A stretch of 7,899 nt of DNA from Clostridia bacterium (GTDB taxonomy: Bacteria > Bacillota > Clostridia > Christensenellales > Pumilibacteraceae): the NCBI GenBank assembly GCA_017452405.1, contig JAFTMM010000085.1, positions 1-7,899 on the forward strand, in the 5' to 3' direction. Under the pieces are notes generated by a model. That model searched no databases. It was not told the origin of the DNA and saw nothing but the letters and a program-made list of their open reading frames with translations. Position 1 is the stretch's first letter. Every line of letters starts with the position of its first letter. Shown here one piece after another: positions 5,710 through 7,899 of this stretch. Both the position numbers and the translations under genes were made by a program.

Positions 5710-7563
5710 TTAATGTTTGGTTTTTATGATAAGCACGTTTATATCAGCAGGAGTAACGCCGGGAATTCGGCTTGCCTGACCGATACTGAGCGGTTTGACT
5801 TTGTTTAACTTCTCCCTTGCCTCTATGCGCAGTCCGTGCATTTGCATATAATCGGTATCGGGAGAAAGAGGCATCTCCTCCACCCGCGCCGTTTCCCTGC
5901 GCGTTTTCTCCTGACGGTCGAGGTAGCCCGCATAGCGCACGTCGGTAAAGAATTCGGCAAGCTCAAAGGGCGTGAGGAAAGAAAGAATATTCCAATGCCG
6001 AGAAAGAAGCGCAGGCGTAATTTCGGGACGCTTGATAAGCGAAGCAAGTGTTGCGCCCGAAAGCGGTAGCGGACTGCCCAGCTCTTCAAACAAACTGACG
6101 AGCTCACTTCTCGGCGCTTGCACGTTAAGAAGCTCCTCCGCGCGCGCTAAATTCTTCTTTTTCTTCATCAAGAGGGTTAGGCGTTTTTTGCTTGCTAGTC
6201 CTACCCTGTACCCCTCCTCGGTAAGTCGAACGTCGGCGTTATCCTGTCTTAAACACAAGCGGTACTCCGCTCTACTCGTCATCATTCGGTAAGGTTCGTC
6301 CGTGCCGATAGTCACGAGGTCGTCAATCATTACCCCGATATACGAGTTATCACGGCGAAGAATAAGCGGTTTTTCGCCACGAATGGCAAGCGAAGCGTTA
6401 ATGCCGGCAACCAGCCCTTGCGCCGCCGCCTCCTCATAGCCCGAAGTGCCGTTGACCTGCCCTGCGAAGTAAAGCCCCTTAATCCCTTTATATTCCAAAG
6501 TAGGTAAAAGGTTCAAAGAATTTATGCAGTCGTACTCTATTGCGTAGGCGTCACGCATGATATGCGCATTCTCAAACCCCTCTATCGTGCGGTACATTTC
6601 CAGCTGTACCGAAGCAGGTAAGCCGGTAGATATGCCCTGAACGTACATCTCCTTAGTTCCGTCGCCTTCCGGTTCAAGAAAGAAGGAGTGACGGGGCTTG
6701 TCGGGAAACTTAACGATCTTATCTTCAATGCTCGGACAGTACCTCGGTCCTGCGCCTTTAATCAATCCACTGTATTTGGGCGCTAAGTGCAGGTTTTTGC
6801 GTATAACGTCGTGGGTGCGTTCGTTGGTATAACCAAGGTAGCAAATTTCTTTGGTAGCCTTGACTTTTTTGCTTAACGCCGAGAAAGAATACAACCCTTC
6901 CTCGCCGTACTGCACGTCGAGTTTATCAAGAGCCACGCTGTCTTTATGCACGCGCGCAGGCGTACCCGTTTTGAAACGACGGATTTCTATGCCGAGGTCG
7001 AGTAAGCTTTGCGTAAAATAAGTTGCTCTGGGGAAGCCTGCCGGTCCCTGCGGAAGCACGACGTCGCCGACAATGATTTCCGAGCCGAGATATACGCCCG
7101 AACAAACGACGACTTTCTTTGCGTAATAGGTCAGTCCGAGTACCGTTTCTACGCCTACTACCTCGCCGTTTTCCACTATAAGGCGTTTCGCCTCGCCCTG
7201 ACGAAGCGTGAGGTTTTTCTCGTTTTCCAACACGCTTTTCATATACGCGTGGTACTTATATTTATCTATCTGCGCGCGCAAACTTTGCACGGCAGGACCT
7301 TTGGACGCGTTAAGCATACGCAGGCTGGTCAAACACTTGTCAGCGCCCACGCCCATTTCTCCGCCGAGCGCGTCAATCTCACGCACGAGATGTCCTTTCG
7401 CCGTACCGCCTATGGACGGATTGCACGCTAGCCAACCTATATTATCGAGCGTGACGGAAAGCACGAGAGTGCTCATTCCCGTGCGCGCTAAAGCCAGACT
7501 CGCTTCAATACCTGCGTGCCCTGCCCCGACAACTATTCCGTCGTATGTGAAATCTTGCGTCAT
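5710..7563 (-). CDS. mnmG: tRNA uridine-5-carboxymethylaminomethyl modification enzyme MnmG (GidA)
   Basis: An FAD-dependent enzyme that, with MnmE, builds the carboxymethylaminomethyl group on U34 of certain tRNAs in the cytoplasm, using methylene-tetrahydrofolate and NADH. The 617-residue product is a normal length. It shows the FAD-binding GAGHAG (13-18), CNPSIGG at 47-53, GAGPRYCPSIEDK at 270-282, and the family signature AGQVNGTSGYEEAAAQG at 367-383. Cys47 and Cys276 correspond to the two conserved functional cysteines of the family. The C-terminal helical domain is intact, with SRAEYRLCLRQDNADVRLTEEG and the end motif SIGQASRIPGVTPADIN. The ATG at 7563 was chosen because AGGAA lies 7 bases ahead; a TTG one codon earlier is less well spaced. 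mnmE often neighbours this gene but is not in the window. No confident promoter is visible upstream, where a hairpin-rich repeat begins about 45 bases away. Confidence 0.98.
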   Translation of the reverse strand: MTQDFTYDGIVVGAGHAGIEASLALARTGMSTLVLSVTLDNIGWLACNPSIGGTAKGHLVREIDALGGEMGVGADKCLTSLRMLNASKGPAVQSLRAQIDKYKYHAYMKSVLENEKNLTLRQGEAKRLIVENGEVVGVETVLGLTYYAKKVVVCSGVYLGSEIIVGDVVLPQGPAGFPRATYFTQSLLDLGIEIRRFKTGTPARVHKDSVALDKLDVQYGEEGLYSFSALSKKVKATKEICYLGYTNERTHDVIRKNLHLAPKYSGLIKGAGPRYCPSIEDKIVKFPDKPRHSFFLEPEGDGTKEMYVQGISTGLPASVQLEMYRTIEGFENAHIMRDAYAIEYDCINSLNLLPTLEYKGIKGLYFAGQVNGTSGYEEAAAQGLVAGINASLAIRGEKPLILRRDNSYIGVMIDDLVTIGTDEPYRMMTSRAEYRLCLRQDNADVRLTEEGYRVGLASKKRLTLLMKKKKNLARAEELLNVQAPRSELVSLFEELGSPLPLSGATLASLIKRPEITPALLSRHWNILSFLTPFELAEFFTDVRYAGYLDRQEKTRRETARVEEMPLSPDTDYMQMHGLRIEAREKLNKVKPLSIGQASRIPGVTPADINVLIIKTKH

Positions 7564-7589
7564 CAAAATATTCCTGTTTTAATAATTAA

Positions 7590-7701
7590 TTGCATTTGAG
7601 CTTCGCTATGAATTGCGCTCTTACGAGCGCATGAATTGAACGCTGAAGCGTTCATGAATTGATTTGCTGACCGCAAATCATGAATTGCAACCTTCGGTTG
7701 C
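7590..7701. repeat. Left arm of a hairpin array: variable stems joined by ATGAATT linkers
   Basis: Four short hairpins follow one another, each preceded by the exact linker ATGAATT (7608-7614, 7631-7637, 7654-7660, 7680-7686). The stems are 7615-7620 with 7625-7630 (gcgctc/gagcgc), 7638-7644 with 7647-7653 (gaacgct/agcgttc), 7661-7667 with 7673-7679 (gatttgc/gcaaatc), and 7687-7692 with 7696-7701 (gcaacc/ggttgc). The stem sequences are unrelated to each other, yet each is perfectly self-complementary, and each begins with G and ends with C. A weaker unit (AGCTTCGCT) precedes the first linker and resembles a unit of the right arm read in reverse complement. There is no coding signal on either strand. 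Function unknown; it lies where the promoter and leader of mnmG would be expected. Confidence 0.85.
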
Positions 7702-7803
7702 ATTAAGGATAATTTTATAGATCCTTCGACTTCGCTCAGGATGACGAGAGGTCATCCTGGAGGGAGCGTAGCGACCGATAGGATCTCAAAATTTATCCAT
7801 AAT
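7702..7803. repeat. Central ~100-bp interrupted inverted repeat (MITE- or REP-like)
   Basis: Outer arms at 7702-7725 and 7780-7803 are near-complementary: ATTAAGGATAATTTTATAG… on the left against ATTATGGATAAATTTTGAG… on the right in reverse complement, both then ATCCT. The inner arms CAGGATGAC (7737-7745) and GTCATCCTG (7751-7759) are a perfect 9-bp match around a GAGAG loop. Between outer and inner arms lie unequal GC-rich stretches (7726-7736 and 7760-7779). The phrase GATCCTTCGACTTCGCTCAG resembles a dispersed intergenic repeat I recall from many bacterial assemblies, but this is memory and unchecked. No open frame or transposase is present, so it would be non-autonomous if mobile. Confidence 0.8.
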
Positions 7804-7893
7804 GATGCGTAAGCGTCAATTCATGGAGCGAAGCGAGAATTCATGACGGCGTAGCCGTCAATTCATGCAAACGCATTTGCGTTTGCAATTCAC
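7804..7893. repeat. Right arm of a hairpin array: variable stems joined by AATTCAT linkers
   Basis: This mirrors the left arm. Linkers here read AATTCAT on the plus strand (7818-7824, 7838-7844, 7860-7866, and the variant AATTCAC at 7887-7893), the reverse complement of the left-arm linker. The stems are 7804-7808 with 7813-7817 (gatgc/gcgtc, one G·T pair), a weak unit at 7825-7837 (ggagcgaagcgag), 7845-7850 with 7854-7859 (gacggc/gccgtc), and 7867-7874 with 7879-7886 (gcaaacgc/gcgtttgc). The stems are again unrelated to one another and to those of the left arm. Nothing codes for protein here. The array may continue or end at the window edge. Confidence 0.82.
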
Positions 7894-7899
7894 GCCTTA

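Noticed and set aside
7608..7893. CRISPR array
   Set aside because: The repeated part is only 7 bases, the intervening segments are self-complementary hairpins of 13-20 bases, and linker polarity reverses in the middle. No cas gene is present.

Overview
The window reads almost entirely on the minus strand and looks like a chromosomal segment of an anaerobic, Clostridia-type bacterium, probably an uncultured gut-type lineage. This rests on the rnfC-D-G-E-A gene order, strong AGGAGG-type Shine-Dalgarno sites, sigma-A-like promoters, and a Gx-transporter-family gene leading the rnf operon. The lineage is inferred from gene content and not from any phylogenetic marker.

Layout from right to left, in the direction of transcription: (1) 7590-7899 has no gene. 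It is an elaborate repeat region, with four short hairpins on each side of a ~100-bp central inverted repeat, and the conserved 7-nt linkers flip polarity at the centre. (2) 5710-7563 encodes MnmG (GidA), the FAD-dependent tRNA wobble-uridine modification enzyme, starting about 45 bp from the repeat region. (3) A near-consensus promoter (5644-5672) drives two consecutive genes for 76- and 78-residue two-helix membrane proteins that look like diverged paralogues. These end at a strong hairpin terminator (5046-5086). (4) A promoter at 4886-4914 almost touches the start codon of a Gx-transporter-family membrane protein (4299-4877). That gene is coupled by stop/start overlaps to rnfC, rnfD, rnfG and rnfE, followed after one base by rnfA, which runs off the left edge.

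The rnf genes encode most of the Rnf complex, an ion-pumping ferredoxin:NAD+ oxidoreductase. RnfC carries the NADH/FMN site and two [4Fe-4S] clusters. RnfD and RnfG carry the covalent FMN sites. RnfE and RnfA are the paired membrane subunits with the cysteines for the intramembrane [2Fe-2S] cluster. RnfB, which should follow rnfA, would lie outside the window to the left. No flavin transferase (ApbE/Ftp) is present here.

The protein-coding part is mostly conventional. The least explained parts are the symmetric array of variable-stem hairpins upstream of mnmG, the tandem small membrane proteins, the nearly leaderless start of the operon, and the altered flavinylation motif of RnfG.
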